Positions 30,141 through 38,271 of a stretch of 64,000 bases of DNA are shown piece by piece. This DNA is from Streptomyces formicae (GTDB lineage: Bacteria > Actinomycetota > Actinomycetes > Streptomycetales > Streptomycetaceae): positions 7,254,001 to 7,318,000 of the forward strand of contig NZ_CP071872.1 of the NCBI RefSeq assembly GCF_022647665.1. Direction: 5' to 3'. The translations under genes were made by a program, and so were the position numbers. Within the stretch, counting starts at the first letter, position 1; every line of letters begins with the position of its first letter. The notes beneath the pieces were generated by a model, which was not told the DNA's origin, made no database searches, and saw only the letters and a program-made list of their open reading frames with translations.

Positions 30141-30146
30141 TATGCT
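30141..30146 (+). promoter_or_regulatory. -10-like box upstream of UDP-glucose dehydrogenase
   Basis: TATGCT lies 40 nt before the ATG, with no clear -35 box. The 190-nt divergent region also holds the AT-rich stretch CTAACTACCGTTAAGTAA near 30042-30060 toward the acyl-CoA dehydrogenase start, a possible TetR-type operator. Confidence 0.35.
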
Positions 30147-30185
30147 CGGGCGCGCACTCCTCCCCGCACCTGTCAGGAGCACCGT

Positions 30186-31526
30186 ATGGCCCTCAAGATC
30201 ACCGTGATCGGCACCGGATACCTCGGCGCCACGCACGCAGCGGCCATGGCGGAGCTGGGCTTCGAGGTTCTCGGCCTCGACGTCGTGCCGGAGAAGATCG
30301 AGATGCTGGCCGCGGGCCGGGTCCCGATGTACGAGCCCGGACTCGAGGAGCTGCTGCGCCGGCACGTCGCGGGGCACGCGGGGGCCAGCGGCCGGCTGCG
30401 CTTCACGACCTCGTGGGACGAGCTGGAGGCCTTCGGCGGCGATGTGCACTTCGTGTGCGTGAACACTCCGCAGAAGCACGGCGAGTACGCCTGCGACATG
30501 TCGTACGTCGACGCCGCCTTCGACGCGCTCGCCCCGCGCGTGAAGAGCGGCGCGCTGGTCGTCGGCAAGTCCACCGTGCCGGTGGGCTCGGCGGAACGGC
30601 TCGCCTCGGTGCTCGCCGAGCGGTCGCCCGAGGGTGTGGAGCTGGCCTGGAATCCGGAGTTCCTGCGCGAGGGCTTCGCCGTCCAGGACACGCTGCACCC
30701 GGACCGGATCGTGGTCGGCGTCGCGAGCGAGCGGGCGGAGAAGATGCTGCGCGAGGTGTACGCGACGCCGGTCGCCGGGGGGTCGCCGTTCGTGGTGACG
30801 GACTTCCCGACGGCCGAGCTGGTGAAGACCTCCGCGAACTCCTTCCTGGCCACGAAGATCTCCTTCATCAACGCGATGGCGGAGGTGTGCGAGGCCGCCG
30901 GCGGCGATGTCGCGAAGCTGGCCGAGGCGATTGGGTACGACGAGCGGATCGGCGCGAAGTTCCTGCGGGCCGGGATCGGCTTCGGCGGCGGCTGCCTGCC
31001 GAAGGACATCCGGGCGTTCATGGCGCGCGCCGGCGAGCTGGGTGCGGACCAGGCGCTGACGTTCCTGCGCGAGGTCGACTCGATCAACATGCGGCGGCGC
31101 GGGCACATGGTGGAGCTCGCGCGGGAGGCCGTGGGCGGCGGCTCCTTCCTCGGGAAGCGGGTCGCGGTGCTCGGCGCGGCGTTCAAGCCGGATTCGGACG
31201 ACGTGCGGGACTCGCCGGCGCTGAACGTCGCCGGGCAGATCCACCTCCAGGGCGGCCAGGTGACGGTGTACGACCCGAAGGGCATGGACAACGCCCGCAA
31301 GGTCTTCCCGACACTCGGGTACGCGAAGAGCGCGCTGGAGGCGGTGCGCGGCGCGGATGTGGTGCTGCACCTGACGGAGTGGCGGGAGTTCCGGGAGCTG
31401 CACCCGGCGGAGCTGGGCGAGGTGGCGTCCCGCCGGATCATGCTGGACGGGCGGAACGCGCTGGACGGGGCGAAGTGGCGCGAGGCCGGATGGACGTACC
31501 GGGCGATGGGCCGCCCTCGCGCCTGA
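30186..31526 (+). CDS. UDP-glucose 6-dehydrogenase family protein
   Basis: Oxidises UDP-glucose to UDP-glucuronate with NAD+ (or a close nucleotide-sugar relative). 447 residues. The N-terminal Rossmann motif is VIGTGYLGATHA at residues 7-18. The catalytic Cys is Cys270 in GFGGGCLPKD, with Lys224 and Asn218/228 in SANSFLATKISFIN. The C-terminal UDP-binding domain contains VLGAAFKPDSDDVRDSPA. ATG 30186 has AGGAG about 7 nt upstream. UDP-glucuronate could feed the polysaccharide gene cluster at 47-57 kb, though that link is inference. Confidence 0.93.
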   Translation: MALKITVIGTGYLGATHAAAMAELGFEVLGLDVVPEKIEMLAAGRVPMYEPGLEELLRRHVAGHAGASGRLRFTTSWDELEAFGGDVHFVCVNTPQKHGEYACDMSYVDAAFDALAPRVKSGALVVGKSTVPVGSAERLASVLAERSPEGVELAWNPEFLREGFAVQDTLHPDRIVVGVASERAEKMLREVYATPVAGGSPFVVTDFPTAELVKTSANSFLATKISFINAMAEVCEAAGGDVAKLAEAIGYDERIGAKFLRAGIGFGGGCLPKDIRAFMARAGELGADQALTFLREVDSINMRRRGHMVELAREAVGGGSFLGKRVAVLGAAFKPDSDDVRDSPALNVAGQIHLQGGQVTVYDPKGMDNARKVFPTLGYAKSALEAVRGADVVLHLTEWREFRELHPAELGEVASRRIMLDGRNALDGAKWREAGWTYRAMGRPRA

Positions 31527-31719
31527 CTCCGCCTGCCGCGGACGCCTCTGGAGCGGCGGCGCTCCGCCCCGCGGACCCGGCTCCGCTCGCCTCGCGCGTG
31601 GCTGCGGCTGAAGGCGTGCGAGGCGGAGGACTGCCGGTGGGCCTACTACGACCGGAGTCCGGCCTGCCGGAGCCGCTGGTGCACGATGTCGTCTGCGGCA
31701 GCCGCGCCCAAAATGCGGG

Positions 31720-31755
31720 CCTACCAGGCCTACCAGGCCTACCAGGCCCGGTAGG
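31720..31755. repeat. 9-bp tandem repeat in the gap between UDP-glucose dehydrogenase and dipeptidase
   Basis: CCTACCAGG occurs three times in a row (31720-31746), followed by the related CCCGGTAGG. The 317-base gap 31527-31843 between the convergent genes also contains CCGGTCC ... GGGACCGG near 31803-31830, a possible terminator. No gene is seen in it. Confidence 0.75.
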
Positions 31756-31843
31756 CGCACCGGTCGGCACGCCTGCGGCGGATTGGAAGGGCCCTGTCAG
31801 GCCCGGTCCAGCATCCCGGTCGGGACCGGAACCAGCGCCCCCG

Positions 31844-33022
31844 TCAGGACCGGGCCAGTGTCGCGTTCGACGGGGCCCGCGTCGTCTGGAGGGCGCGCGC
31901 CACCGACTCCGCGTCGCGCAGTGCACGTACCGCGTTCTCCCACGTCAGCTTTGCCACGTCCGCACGGGACCAGCCCCGCCGCAGCAGCTCCGCGACCAGG
32001 TTCGGGTAGCCCGCCACGTCCTCCAGGCCGGCCGGCGTGAAGGCCGTGCCGTCGAAGTCGCCGCCGATGCCGATGTGGTCGATGCCCGCGGCCTCGCGCA
32101 TGTGGTCGAGGTGGTCGGCGACCGTGGACGCGGTCGCCATGGGACGCGGGTGCGCCGCCTCGTACGCCCGCTGGACCTTCATCCCCGCCTCGGTCGTGTC
32201 CAGGGGATGCAGCCCGTGCGCCCGCATGTTCTCGTCCGCGGCCGCGGTCCAGGCCACCGCCTCCGGCAGGATGAACTTCGGCACGAACGTGGCCATCGCC
32301 ACGCCCCCGTTCCCCGCCAGCCGCTCCAGCACGTCGTCCGGGATGTTCCGCGGGTGGTCGCAGATCGCCCGCGCCGACGAGTGCGAGAAGATCACCGGCG
32401 CCTCGGTCGTGTCCAGCGCGTCCCGCATCGTCGTCGCAGCGACGTGCGAGAGGTCGACGAGCATGCCGGTGCGGTTCATCTCGCGGACGACCTCGCGGCC
32501 GAAGGCCGACAGACCGCCGACGCCGGGCTCGTCGGTCGCCGAGTCCGCCCAGTCGTTGTTGTCGTTGTGCGTGAGCGTCATGTAGCGCACGCCCAGCGTG
32601 TGCAGCGCCCGCAGCGTGGCGAGCGAATTGTTGATGGAGTGCCCGCCCTCCGCGCCCATGAGCGAGGCGATCCGGCCCTCCTTGCGCGCCGCCTCCATGT
32701 CGTCCGCGGTCAGGGCGCGCGCCAGGTCCGCCGGGTAGCGGGCGAGCAGCCGGCCGACGACGTCGACCTGCTCCAGCGTGGCGCTGACGGCGTCGTCGCC
32801 GGCCATGTCGCTGCGTACGTACACGGACCAGAACTGCGCCCCGACGCCGCCGGCCCGCAGCCGCGGGATGTCGGTGTGCAGCCGGCCGGTCTGGTCGGCC
32901 GCGATGTCGAGCCGGTCCAGGTCGTAGCGGACCTGTTCCCGCAGCGCCCAGGGCAGGTCGTTGTGGCCGTCGACGACGGGGTGCGATGCGAGCAGGGAAC
33001 GGGCCTCAGCGAGAAAATCCAC
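31844..33022 (-). CDS. Membrane dipeptidase-type peptidase (family M19)
   Basis: Zinc dipeptidase of the renal dipeptidase family, 392 residues. The first metal motif is VVDGHNDLPW with His20 and Asp22. Later motifs are MGAEGGHSI (bridging Glu), VDLSHVA and FSHSSARAICDHPRN, each with a metal His. DHIGIGGDFDG near residue 335 supplies an Asp. There is no signal peptide or anchor, so a cytosolic role in dipeptide hydrolysis is likely. It converges on the UDP-glucose dehydrogenase gene. Upstream, 33023-33168 holds imperfect GCCACTTGCCGG-type repeats before purE. Confidence 0.92.
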   Translation of the reverse strand: MDFLAEARSLLASHPVVDGHNDLPWALREQVRYDLDRLDIAADQTGRLHTDIPRLRAGGVGAQFWSVYVRSDMAGDDAVSATLEQVDVVGRLLARYPADLARALTADDMEAARKEGRIASLMGAEGGHSINNSLATLRALHTLGVRYMTLTHNDNNDWADSATDEPGVGGLSAFGREVVREMNRTGMLVDLSHVAATTMRDALDTTEAPVIFSHSSARAICDHPRNIPDDVLERLAGNGGVAMATFVPKFILPEAVAWTAAADENMRAHGLHPLDTTEAGMKVQRAYEAAHPRPMATASTVADHLDHMREAAGIDHIGIGGDFDGTAFTPAGLEDVAGYPNLVAELLRRGWSRADVAKLTWENAVRALRDAESVARALQTTRAPSNATLARS

Positions 33023-33168
33023 GCCCGCAGCCTACTTGCCGCGGCTGCCCACGGCCGGAGCCACTTACCGGACTCCTTGCGGGGCGACTTGCCGGACTCC
33101 TGTGCCGAGCCACTTGCCGGGCTTCTTGCCGGCTGCTGCCCGGTTCCTTGCGGAGCTACCCTGCGGAG

Positions 33169-33708
33169 CTACTTGGCGAAGCCGAAGGCCGCCGCGCCCT
33201 CGACCTTGGTGCGCAGCCGCTTGCCCTTCTCCGTCGCCTGGTCGTTCAGCTCCTGCTGGAACTCGCGCATCCGCGCCAGCAGTTCGCCGTCGTGCGCCGC
33301 GAGGATGCGGGCCGCGAGCAGACCCGCGTTGCGGGCGCCGCCGACCGAGACCGTCGCGACCGGCACGCCCGCCGGCATCTGCACGATCGAGAGCAGCGAG
33401 TCCATGCCGTCGAGGTACTTCAGCGGGACGGGCACGCCGATGACCGGCAGCGGAGTGACCGAGGCGAGCATCCCGGGGAGGTGGGCGGCTCCGCCCGCGC
33501 CCGCGATGATCGCCTTCAGACCGCGATCGGCGGCCTCTTCGCCGTACGCGATCATCTCGCGCGGCATGCGGTGCGCGGAGACGACGTCGACCTCGTAGGG
33601 GATCTCGAACTCGTCCAGGGCCTGGGCCGCGGCCTCCATGACGGGCCAGTCGGAGTCCGAGCCCATGACGATGCCGATGAGCGGTGCCGAGTCCGATGCG
33701 CTGGTCAT
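33169..33708 (-). CDS. purE: N5-carboxyaminoimidazole ribonucleotide mutase PurE
   Basis: Converts N5-CAIR to CAIR in purine synthesis. 179 residues with the class I signature GIVMGSDSDWPVM near residues 11-23, SAHRMP, and the GAGGAAHLPGM loop with the catalytic His. The start ATG (33708) overlaps the purK stop (ATGA), so the pair is coupled in the order purK-purE. The C-terminal 25 residues are charged (QQELNDQATEKGKRLRTKVEG). The order next to the acyl-CoA dehydrogenase and GtrA genes is conserved in mycobacteria. Confidence 0.97.
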   Translation of the reverse strand: MTSASDSAPLIGIVMGSDSDWPVMEAAAQALDEFEIPYEVDVVSAHRMPREMIAYGEEAADRGLKAIIAGAGGAAHLPGMLASVTPLPVIGVPVPLKYLDGMDSLLSIVQMPAGVPVATVSVGGARNAGLLAARILAAHDGELLARMREFQQELNDQATEKGKRLRTKVEGAAAFGFAK

Positions 33709-34844
33709 TCGGTGATCGTTCCTCTGAGGTAGTCGGCTGCGTGACGGGCGCGCCCCAGCACGTCGTCGAGGTCGTCGCCGTAGGTGTTGACGTGACCCAC
33801 CTTGCGGCCGGGCTTTACGTCCTTGCCATACATATGGATCTTGAGCTGCGGGTCCCGGGCCATGCAGTGCAGGTATGCGCCATACATATCCGGATAATCG
33901 CCGCCCAGCACATTGCACATCACGGTCCACCTGGCGCGGGGGCGCGGATCGCCGAGCGGCAGGTCGAGCACGGCCCGCACGTGGTTGGCGAACTGGGAGG
34001 TGATCGCGCCGTCCTGGGTCCAGTGGCCGGAGTTGTGCGGGCGCATCGCGAGCTCGTTGACGAGGATCCGCCCGTCGGTGGTCTCGAACAGCTCGACCGC
34101 GAGATGGCCGACGACGCCGAGCTCCTTGGCTATCCGCAGCGCCAGCTCCTGCGCCTGGCCCGCCAGCTCGGGGTCGAGACCGGGCGCGGGGGCGATGACG
34201 GTGTCGCAGACGCCGTCCACCTGCCGTGACTCCACGACGGGGTACGCGACGGCCTGGCCGTGCGGGGAGCGGACGATGTTCGCCGCCAGCTCACGGCGGA
34301 AGTCGACCTTCTCCTCGGCGAGGACCGGGACACCGGCCCGGAACGGCTCCTCGGCGTCCTTGGCGTTTCGTACGAACCAGACACCCTTGCCGTCGTAGCC
34401 GCCGCGCACGGTCTTGAGGATGACCGGGAAGCCGCCCACCTCGGCCGCGAAGGCCGCCGCGTCCGCCGGGTCGGCGACGATGCGGTTGCGGGGGCAGGGC
34501 GCGCCGATCGCGTCGAGCCTGGCGCGCATCACCCCCTTGTCCTGGGCGTGGACGAGCGCGTCGAGCCCTGGGCGGACGGTGATGCCGTCCGCCTCCAGGG
34601 CCGCCAGGTGCTCGGCGGGCACATGCTCGTGATCGAACGTGATCACGTCGCAGCCGCGCGCGAAGTCACGCAGCGTGTCCAGGTCGCGGTAGTCGCCGAT
34701 GACGACATCGCTGACCACCTGGGCCGCCGAGTCCTGGGGGGTGTCACTGAGGAGCTTGAATCTGATGCCGAGGGGGATGCCCGCCTCGTGGGTCATGCGG
34801 GCGAGCTGACCGCCGCCGACCATGCCGACTACCGGGAACGTCAC
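33705..34844 (-). CDS. purK: N5-carboxyaminoimidazole ribonucleotide synthase PurK
   Basis: ATP-grasp enzyme that carboxylates AIR to N5-CAIR. 379 residues. The N-terminal VVGMVGGGQLARMTHEAG loop, the central ATP-grasp segments (ILKTVRGGYDGKGVWFV, VLAEEKVDFRRELA) and RPHNSGHWT are all present. The GTG at 34844 is chosen: TACCCT lies 6 nt upstream on the minus strand as a -10 box (34856-34851), so the mRNA is probably leaderless, and the longer frame upstream adds unrelated sequence. The stop overlaps the purE start. Confidence 0.96.
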   Translation of the reverse strand: MTFPVVGMVGGGQLARMTHEAGIPLGIRFKLLSDTPQDSAAQVVSDVVIGDYRDLDTLRDFARGCDVITFDHEHVPAEHLAALEADGITVRPGLDALVHAQDKGVMRARLDAIGAPCPRNRIVADPADAAAFAAEVGGFPVILKTVRGGYDGKGVWFVRNAKDAEEPFRAGVPVLAEEKVDFRRELAANIVRSPHGQAVAYPVVESRQVDGVCDTVIAPAPGLDPELAGQAQELALRIAKELGVVGHLAVELFETTDGRILVNELAMRPHNSGHWTQDGAITSQFANHVRAVLDLPLGDPRPRARWTVMCNVLGGDYPDMYGAYLHCMARDPQLKIHMYGKDVKPGRKVGHVNTYGDDLDDVLGRARHAADYLRGTITE

Positions 34845-34850
34845 CCTCTC

Positions 34851-34856
34851 AGGGTA
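34851..34856 (-). promoter_or_regulatory. -10 box of a leaderless purK transcript
   Basis: TACCCT on the minus strand ends 6 nt before the GTG start of purK. The GAGAGG between them would directly abut the start codon and is too close for a normal ribosome site. Confidence 0.55.
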
Positions 34857-35166
34857 TCCGCCAAACCGGGCGGCTCCGACGTCTGGGCGATGCCACAGTC
34901 CCGCGAGGGGTGTCCGGTGGATGTCGCGGAGGCGTGAGGGAGACATCGAAAAGACGTCGAAAGGACCTCGAAAGGACGTCGAGAAGGCGGTGAGGAGACG
35001 GCTGGGGGACTTCGGGGGGACGGCCCGGCGGGAGCTCCGGACGATGTTTGCGATCGTCCGCAGGGCAAGTCAGGGAGGTGCTGGTTAGAGTGGTCGCGTC
35101 GACGTTCAGCAACGTCGACGATCACCACGATCACCAGATGCCGAACGGACGGGGCCAGCGATCACC
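34857..35166. other. Divergent spacer between purK and the GtrA gene with an 11-bp tandem repeat
   Basis: 310 bases with no convincing gene. Four consecutive 11-bp units of the form GACGTCGAAAG occur at 34942-34952, 34953-34963, 34964-34974 and 34975-34985. The period is close to one DNA turn, so identical faces of the helix carry the same sequence. A promoter and 5' hairpin of the GtrA gene lie at 35086-35119. Confidence 0.7.
35086..35119 (+). promoter_or_regulatory. GtrA gene promoter with a hairpin at the transcript 5' end
   Basis: TAGAGT (35086-35091) fits a -10 box. A transcript starting about 7 nt later would begin with GTCGACGTT-CAGC-AACGTCGAC (35098-35119), a perfect 9-bp hairpin with a four-base loop. 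It may stabilise the mRNA 5' end, or as DNA act as an operator covering the start point. Confidence 0.5.
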
Positions 35167-35697
35167 ATGAGCGAACGGGGCGCGCTGCGTGTGCGACTGA
35201 ACCGGCTCGCGCGCGAGGTCGCCAAGTTCGGCGCCGTCGGCGCCATGGGGCTGCTTGTCAACATGGCGGCCTTCAATCTGCTGCGGCACGCCACCGACAT
35301 CCCGGTGGTCCGGTGCAGCCTGCTCGCGACCTTCATAGCGATCCTCTTCAACTACGTGGGGTTCCGCTACTTCACGTACCGCGACCGCGACAAGAGCCGC
35401 CGCACGAAGGAGCTGACGCTGTTCCTGCTGTTCAGCGCGGTCGGAGCAGTGATCGAGAACGGCGTGCTGTACACGGCGACGTACGGCTTCGACTGGGACA
35501 GCCCGCTGCAGAGCAACTTCTTCAAGTTCTTCGGAATCGGCATCGCGACGCTGTTCCGCTTCTGGTCGTACCGCACCTGGGTGTTCCGGGCGCTGCCGGC
35601 GCGCGAGGCCGTGCAGACGGCGGAATCGTTCCTGGAGCAGCGGCGGGCCGAGGAGCAGCCGGACCGCGTCGGCAGCGGACGCGGCGGCCGCGGCTGA
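35167..35697 (+). CDS. GtrA-family membrane protein
   Basis: 176 residues with four predicted membrane segments (VAKFGAVGAMGLLVNMAAFNLL, SLLATFIAILFNYVGFRYF, LTLFLLFSAVGAVIENGVLY, FFKFFGIGIATLFRFWSYRTWVF) and the GtrA-type spacing of charged loops. Family members are implicated in moving lipid-linked sugars across the membrane or assisting glycosyltransferases. The C-terminus is charged and disordered. It is divergent from purK, as is its mycobacterial counterpart next to purK. Confidence 0.9.
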   Translation: MSERGALRVRLNRLAREVAKFGAVGAMGLLVNMAAFNLLRHATDIPVVRCSLLATFIAILFNYVGFRYFTYRDRDKSRRTKELTLFLLFSAVGAVIENGVLYTATYGFDWDSPLQSNFFKFFGIGIATLFRFWSYRTWVFRALPAREAVQTAESFLEQRRAEEQPDRVGSGRGGRG

Positions 35698-35706
35698 GCC
35701 CTCGCC

Positions 35707-37020
35707 TCATCGGATGGGGCGCTCGTGCTCCCCGGACCGGTCGGCCCGGTCTCCCCGGTCCGCTCGGTCCGTCCGGTCCTTGAGGCGGCGCGCCTCCCGG
35801 CTCAGGAACAGCGCGAAGACCGGCGGCTGCTGCTGGAGCAGCTCCAGCCGTCCGCCGTCCGCCTCCGCCAGATCGCGGGCCACGGCGAGCCCGATGCCCG
35901 TCGAGTTCCGGCCGCTGATCGTCCGCTCGAAGATCCGCGCGCCGAGATCGGCCGGTACACCCGGCCCCTCGTCGGTGACCTCGATGACCGCCTGATTGCC
36001 GGTGACCCTCGTGCGCAGGGCGACGGTGCCGCCACCGTGCATCAGCGAGTTCTCGATCAGCGCTGCCAGCACCTGGGCGACCGCGCCCGGCGTGCCCACG
36101 GCCTGGAGCCCGTGCTTGCCCGAGCAGACGATGGCGCGGCCCGCGCTGCGGTAGGCCGGGCGCCACTCCTCGATCTGCTGCTTGACGACCTCGTCGAGGT
36201 CGAAGGCGACGGCCGAGCCGGTGCGCGGGTCCCGGGAGTTGGTGAGCAGCCGCTGGACAACGTCCGTGAGCCGCTCCACCTGGGCGAGCGCGATGGTCGC
36301 CTCCTCCTTCACGGTCTCCGGGTCGTCGGTGACGGAGATCTCCTCCAGCCGCATGGACAGTGCGGTCAGGGGCGTACGGAGCTGATGGGAGGCGTCCGCG
36401 GCGAGCCGCCGCTCGGCGGTGAGCATCCGTGCGATCCGCTCCGCGCTGGAGTCGAGGACGTCCGCGACCCGGTCGAGCTCCGGGACGCCGTACCGCCGAT
36501 GGCGCGGGCGCGGGTCCCCGGAGCCGAGGCGCTCGGCGGTCTCGGCGAGATCGGTCAGCGGTGAGGCGAGCCTGTTCGCCTGCCGTACGGCGAGGAGGAC
36601 GGCGGCGACGACGGCGAGCAGCGCGACGGCGCCGATGATCATGAGGGTCCGGCCGACCTCGCGGGTGACGGTGGCGCGGGACTCCTCGACGGTGACGCTC
36701 TCCCCCTGCTCCCCGGTGGCGGTGGCACGGATCACACTGCCCGACGGCCGCTCGCCGATCTCGATGGGGGCGGCGGCGGGGATCCGGATCAGCGCGTACC
36801 GGTCGGGCCCGATCTGCTCGGCGAGCGCCTCGGCGTCGACGCGCTCCCGCTCCAGGACCTTGGGCTCGACGATGCTGACCAGGCGCAGCGCCTCGGAGTC
36901 GACGCTCTCCTGGGCGCTGTTGCTGATGGTGCGCGTCTCGACGATGACGAGGGAGACCCCGAAGACGGCGATGACGACGAGCACCACGGCGAGCGTGGAA
37001 CTGATGAGACGGCGGCGCAC
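35707..37020 (-). CDS. Sensor histidine kinase
   Basis: 437 residues. Membrane segment 1 at about residues 5-27, an extracytoplasmic sensor part of about 100 residues, and segment 2 at about 124-146, followed by a HAMP linker. The dimerisation/phosphoacceptor box is ADASHQLRTPLTAL with His212. The ATP domain shows ALIENSLMHGGG, VTDEGPGVP and GRNSTGIGLAVA. The C-terminal 25 residues are an odd charged repeat (DRTDRADRGDRADRSGEHE). GTG 37020 is the start. The response regulator gene lies just upstream on the same strand with a 100-nt gap. The signal is unknown. Confidence 0.93.
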   Translation of the reverse strand: MRRRLISSTLAVVLVVIAVFGVSLVIVETRTISNSAQESVDSEALRLVSIVEPKVLERERVDAEALAEQIGPDRYALIRIPAAAPIEIGERPSGSVIRATATGEQGESVTVEESRATVTREVGRTLMIIGAVALLAVVAAVLLAVRQANRLASPLTDLAETAERLGSGDPRPRHRRYGVPELDRVADVLDSSAERIARMLTAERRLAADASHQLRTPLTALSMRLEEISVTDDPETVKEEATIALAQVERLTDVVQRLLTNSRDPRTGSAVAFDLDEVVKQQIEEWRPAYRSAGRAIVCSGKHGLQAVGTPGAVAQVLAALIENSLMHGGGTVALRTRVTGNQAVIEVTDEGPGVPADLGARIFERTISGRNSTGIGLAVARDLAEADGGRLELLQQQPPVFALFLSREARRLKDRTDRADRGDRADRSGEHERPIR

Positions 37021-37120
37021 GGTGCCAGGCCCTCCGGGCGGGGGTTCGCGAGTATCGGGGCTGCCTTCGAGCGTACGGCGGTCCCGACGCGGGTCCGGGA
37101 GCGAAGCCCCGGAGGTCCGC

Positions 37121-37798
37121 TCAGCTCTTCTCGAAGCGGAAGCCGACGCCGCGGACCGTCGCGATGTACCGCGGGTTGGCCGCGTCGTCGCCGAGCTTCT
37201 TGCGGAGCCAGGAGATGTGCATGTCCAGGGTCTTGGTGGACGACCACCACGTGGTGTCCCAGACCTCGCGCATCAGCTGGTCACGGGTGACCACCCGGCC
37301 CGCGTCCCGCACCAGGACCCGGAGCAGGTCGAACTCCTTTGCCGTGAGCTGCAACTCCTCGTCGCCCATCCAGGCGCGGTGCGACTCGACGTCGATCCGC
37401 ACCCCATGGGTGGCGGGCGCCGCGGACGGCTCCGTGGCGCCGCGGCGCAGCAGGGCCCGGACCCGGGCGAGCAGTTCGGCGAGGCGGAACGGCTTCGTCA
37501 CATAGTCGTCGGCGCCGGCGTCCAGGCCGACCACCGTGTCCACTTCGTCGGCGCGGGCCGTCAGCACCAGGATCGGCACCGTGTGCCCGTCGGCGCGCAG
37601 TCGGCGGGCGACCTCCAGCCCGTCCATGCCGGGCAGCCCGAGGTCCAGCACGACCAGATCGACCCCGCCCTGGAGCCCCGCGTCGAGTGCGGTCGGACCG
37701 TCCTCGCGGACCTCGACCTCGTACCCCTCCCGGCGCAGGGCACGGGCCAGCGGCTCGGAGATGGATGCGTCGTCCTCGGCGAGCAGTACACGGGTCAT
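37121..37798 (-). CDS. OmpR/PhoB-family response regulator
   Basis: 225 residues. Receiver domain: acidic pair Glu8-Asp9-Asp10, phosphoacceptor Asp52 in VVLDLGLPGMDG, and Lys in DDYVTKPF. The winged-helix output domain (about 130-222) contains LTAKEFDLLRVLVRDAG, STKTLDMHISWLRKKLGDD and YIATVRGVGFRFE. The ATG at 37798 is the standard family start; a longer frame upstream is not expected. The kinase gene follows, so the pair forms one two-component system, with target genes unknown. Confidence 0.94.
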   Translation of the reverse strand: MTRVLLAEDDASISEPLARALRREGYEVEVREDGPTALDAGLQGGVDLVVLDLGLPGMDGLEVARRLRADGHTVPILVLTARADEVDTVVGLDAGADDYVTKPFRLAELLARVRALLRRGATEPSAAPATHGVRIDVESHRAWMGDEELQLTAKEFDLLRVLVRDAGRVVTRDQLMREVWDTTWWSSTKTLDMHISWLRKKLGDDAANPRYIATVRGVGFRFEKS

Positions 37799-37960
37799 GG
37801 GCTGATGGTAGTCCGCGAGAGCGACGCCCCGTGAGGTGATCCACAGGCCCTGCGGGTTCGGCATGCGATCCTGTTGGTCACCTTCGAAACTGGGCAGGCG
37901 GTTCCCTGAACACCTGTGATCCTGGTCTCAAACCCTTCCATAATCCCAGGTGTCGTGTCG

Positions 37961-38271
37961 TATGGTGAGGAAACGCCTTTAGCACTATCGGGGACCTTTG
38001 GCTGCGTCACGCACCAAGGGTCTCTTTTCTGCCCAGGTCCGGTCACCGCCGGCCCGGGACAGTGAATGACCTGTGGGCCGGGCCTCACGCGCGACGCTGC
38101 GCACGGGGCGTGGATCCCGGTGCGGACGTGTCCCTCGTCTCCGTACGCCAACGCGAGACGGGCCCCCTCGGGCGTGGGGCGGGACCCCCCGCCGCCGGTG
38201 CCGGCCGCCCCCCACCGGGCGCGAACCCGCTCACGAAGCGGGCGATTGCGTCCCGAGCAGCAAGGATCGAC
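37961..38271 (+). promoter_or_regulatory. Promoter and long structured leader of the peptide transporter gene
   Basis: TATGGT (37961-37966) fits a -10 box, giving a leader of about 300 nt. Within it, GACCTTTGG (about 37991-37999) pairs with CCAAGGGTC (about 38009-38018), and CCCGCT ... AGCGGG forms a second hairpin at about 38226-38241, shortly before the ribosome site AAGGA (38262-38266). No gene is seen in the 470-base gap. The length suggests post-transcriptional control; no known riboswitch class was recognised. Confidence 0.45.

Noticed and set aside
30413..33598. A 1061-codon plus-strand frame spanning UDP-glucose dehydrogenase and the dipeptidase region
   Set aside because: Out-of-frame shadow of the dehydrogenase continuing through the antisense of the dipeptidase and purE genes; composition is Arg/Gly rich without domains.
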